33,824 nt of DNA, taken from positions 1-33,824 of the forward strand of contig CANFLM010000026.1 of the NCBI GenBank assembly GCA_947447895.1, given 5' to 3'. The stretch comes from Hyphomicrobiales bacterium (GTDB lineage: Bacteria > Pseudomonadota > Alphaproteobacteria > Rhizobiales > Beijerinckiaceae). A program made the position numbers and the translations under genes. Positions 33,434 to 33,824 of the stretch are shown here, one piece after another; position 1 is the stretch's first letter, and each line of letters starts with the position of its first letter. The notes beneath the pieces were generated by a model. The model did no database searches. It saw only the letters and a list, made by a program, of their open reading frames with translations, and was not told the DNA's origin.

Positions 33434-33824
33434 TTAGCGATAGATGCGCTTGGCCTGGCGTTCCGCAATCGCGATCGCACCCTTGATGTCTTCGCGGCCG
33501 GTGCAATAGTTGGCGACCATGTCGAGCATGACAAAGTCGGCAATGGCGGCTGCGGCCTTTTCGTTGACCGGACCGATGCCGCTGGCTGGCAGCGTGTTGC
33601 GCGCTGCGTCCTTGAACACGGCATTCTTGGGGTCTTTGGTCCAGATCGGGTTGGCATCATAGGCCATCAAAGGATGGGTCAGATAACCACCGGCAGCTTC
33701 CAGCCAAGGATTGTAGTTTTCGGCTTCCAGCACGAAGGCCATGAAGGCTTTCGCAGCATTCGGCACCTTGGTGTATTTGAAGGCCAGCATCGGGAAGGTC
33801 AGCTGCAATTCCTGCGGCTTGCCG
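33434..33824 (-). CDS. ABC transporter solute-binding protein, C-terminal part
   Basis: The C-terminal ~129 residues of a family 1 extracellular solute-binding protein; the gene continues beyond the window edge. Visible text is LTFPMLAFKYTKVPNAAKAF, then LEAAGGYLTHPLMAYDANPI, AARNTLPASGIGPVNEKAAA and a C-terminus GAIAIAERQAKRIYR, which fits alphaproteobacterial sugar binding proteins. It catches the substrate in the periplasm and hands it to the MalF/MalG-type permeases downstream. The signal peptide and most of the ligand site are missing, so the ligand cannot be inferred. Confidence 0.85.
   Translation of the reverse strand, partial: GKPQELQLTFPMLAFKYTKVPNAAKAFMAFVLEAENYNPWLEAAGGYLTHPLMAYDANPIWTKDPKNAVFKDAARNTLPASGIGPVNEKAAAAIADFVMLDMVANYCTGREDIKGAIAIAERQAKRIYR

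Noticed and set aside
1-33824. CRISPR array, insertion sequence, prophage or toxin-antitoxin system
   Set aside because: No regularly spaced repeats, transposase, integrase, phage structural genes or small paired ORFs of that type were seen on either strand.

Overview
The window is a GC-rich bacterial chromosome segment. It most likely comes from an alphaproteobacterium: the GltBD, HemH, GalU-KdsD and MltB-type proteins, the glutaconate-CoA-transferase-like PcaIJ pair and the LuxI/LuxR pair all read as proteobacterial, and the pca proteins look rhizobial/rhodobacterial. I see no tRNA, rRNA, CRISPR array, insertion sequence, integrase or phage gene. Most of the window is closely packed metabolic genes.

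Left part (1-5.6 kb): the start of an omega-amino acid:pyruvate aminotransferase (minus strand, cut by the window edge) is divergent from a membrane protein with an N-terminal winged-helix-like domain and a C-terminal TPR. Next come an N-formylglutamate amidohydrolase-family protein, a HisN-type phosphatase and, on the minus strand, a low-specificity L-threonine aldolase.

Housekeeping block (5.6-17.9 kb): gltB-gltD (NADPH glutamate synthase) lies behind an unusually structured leader that also holds a 29-codon small ORF. It is followed by a secreted MltB-family lytic transglycosylase, galU-kdsD (UDP-glucose and Kdo precursor supply for the envelope), an unknown exported protein, and hemH (ferrochelatase).

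Protocatechuate lower pathway (18.0-23.4 kb): a PcaR-type IclR regulator is divergent from pcaI-pcaJ-pcaB-pcaL. pcaL is a PcaD-PcaC fusion. The order covers cycloisomerisation, decarboxylation, enol-lactone hydrolysis and CoA transfer. The ring-cleaving dioxygenase (pcaHG) and the thiolase (pcaF) are not in the window. The pcaR-pcaI gap has IclR-type operator half-sites and a long hairpin in the pcaI leader.

Quorum-sensing and efflux block (23.4-29.5 kb): luxI and luxR lie in tandem on the minus strand with AT-rich flanks. A 16-bp lux-box-like dyad sits where a LuxR-activated luxI promoter would need it. Divergent from luxR is a two-gene RND efflux system (periplasmic adaptor and inner-membrane pump) without an outer-membrane channel gene.

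Right part (29.5-33.8 kb): a minus-strand carbohydrate ABC transporter operon contains a solute-binding protein (cut by the edge), a strong intercistronic hairpin, two MalF/MalG-type permeases and two different beta-hydroxyacid dehydrogenases, and ends at a clear intrinsic terminator. No ATPase gene is seen; it may lie outside the window.

I found no convincing unprecedented multi-gene system. The best candidates for new biology are the gltB leader, the luxI promoter with its AT-rich context beside aromatic catabolism and efflux genes, the pcaI leader hairpin, and the membrane winged-helix/TPR protein.
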